Assembly (NCBI RefSeq): GCF_008017535.1
Contig: NZ_VRUA01000010.1
Location: 62,001 to 126,000, forward strand
Direction of reading: 5' to 3'
From: Ottowia flava
Lineage (GTDB): Bacteria > Pseudomonadota > Gammaproteobacteria > Burkholderiales > Burkholderiaceae_C
DNA: 64,000 nucleotides
Shown: piece after piece, positions 63,595-64,000 of the stretch
Layout of the letters: each line of letters begins with the position of its first letter
How positions within the stretch are numbered: the stretch's first letter is position 1
Made by a program: the position numbers and the translations under genes
The notes under the pieces: model-generated
Told to the model about the DNA's origin: nothing
Database searches by the model: none
The model's input: only the letters and a program-made list of their open reading frames with translations

Positions 63595-64000
63595 TGGCTT
63601 CGCACCCCGCTGACCAACTGCCCGAACTGCCCTGCTACCTGAACGGCGAGATCACGCCGATGCGCGACGCGCGCATCAGCCCGTTTGACCGCGGCTTCAT
63701 CTTCGGCGATGGCGTGTACGAAGGCATTTCGTTCTACGGGCATCCCGGCCACGCGCTGCAGCCCTACCGGTTCGACCAGCACATGGCTCGGCTTGAGCGC
63801 AGCCTCGGCGAGACCCGCATCACCAACCCGAACACACGCGACCAATGGCGCCAGATCGCTATTGATCTGGTAGCTGCCTACGCAGATTCAGCGGGCGCCG
63901 TGGCCAAAAAAGACTCCGCAGACTGGCCGCAGGACTGGTTCTATTACTTTCAGGTGACACGCGGCGTGGCGCTGCGCGATCATCCAATGCTGGAAGGCCT
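63595..64000 (+). CDS. dat: D-amino-acid aminotransferase, partial (3' end outside window)
   Basis: First 135 codons. Fold-type IV PLP aminotransferase: PCYLNGEITPMRDARISPFDRGFIFGDGVYEGI and YYFQVTRGVALRDHPM match D-alanine transaminase rather than IlvE. The catalytic Lys lies beyond the window. Residues about 88-105 (from IAIDLVAAYADS) coincide with an in-frame repeat copy between WRQ and the DWPQDWFYYFQVTRG strand, where homologues are short; probably an insertion. ATG at 63595. Confidence 0.85.
63858..63907 (+). repeat. Dispersed ~55-bp element, copy 16 (inside the D-amino-acid aminotransferase gene)
   Basis: The head runs from GCTATTGATCT to GTAGC, then TGCCT, ACGC, AGCGGGCGCC and GTGGCCAAAAA. 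Entirely coding and in frame. Confidence 0.7.

Overview
The window is a GC-rich chromosomal segment with closely packed genes, short overlaps between operon members and alternative TTG/GTG starts. Gene content (complete atpIBEFHAGDC operon, mreBCD-mrdA, gatCAB, cytochrome c5, proteobacterial RND efflux operon, O-antigen ligase) points to a betaproteobacterium of the order Burkholderiales. A dispersed ~55-bp element, present about 16 times, resembles intergenic motifs I remember from Comamonadaceae; I could not check this. No phage, IS element, integron, CRISPR array or plasmid function was seen: this is ordinary chromosomal backbone decorated with the small repeat.

Layout. 1-2815 (minus): homoprotocatechuate catabolism genes hpaR-hpaG1-hpaG2-hpaE (hpaE cut by the window edge), with a palindromic operator beside hpaR. 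2999-5051 (plus): class II aldolase, nitronate monooxygenase, helix-hairpin-helix protein. 5059-7142 (minus): GAF protein and MFS transporter. 7245-8666: radA. 8926-12893: strong promoter, long structured leader and a proVWX-type glycine betaine ABC transporter. 13032-17269: small membrane protein, ilvE, family-4 glycosyltransferase, zinc-finger protein, O-antigen ligase. 17548-19508 (minus): two-component system. 19663-23163 (minus): AmpG-like permease, MBL hydrolase, acyl-CoA dehydrogenase. 23236-26315: GntR/FCD regulator divergent from an ACAD10/11-type dehydrogenase and a phosphotransferase that look like a LvaC/LvaA pair. 26419-28655: xthA divergent from pyrE and a coiled-coil secreted protein. 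28790-32591 (minus): gatC-gatA-(NlpE-like)-gatB. 32792-37696: mreB, mreC, mreD, mrdA. 37925-39454: catalase. 39770-39845: tRNA-Arg(CCG). 39862-46870: TetR regulator and divergent RND efflux operon with an acrR-type operator. 46994-47893: di-heme cytochrome c5. 48002-50608: unknown protein, speD-speE and a broken MliC-like lysozyme inhibitor gene. 50753-53139 (minus): YheT-like hydrolase, SnoaL-like protein, Rossmann protein. 53197-55333: LemA and two TPM-domain proteins. 55394-63388 (minus): cyclic-nucleotide-binding protein and the full ATP synthase operon. 63595-end: start of a D-amino-acid aminotransferase.

The most interesting signal not explained by the genes is the ~55-bp repeat family. 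It has a fixed skeleton: a 17-nt imperfect hairpin head, 5 nt, GCGC, then a TGTAGGGCT-like block and a GGCCGATTT-like tail. Most copies lie between genes, but several are built into proteins (HpaG1, the D-amino-acid aminotransferase, the C-termini of HpaG2 and the AmpG-like protein, the start of a YheT-like protein, possibly a signal peptide), supplying start codons, stop codons or in-frame insertions.
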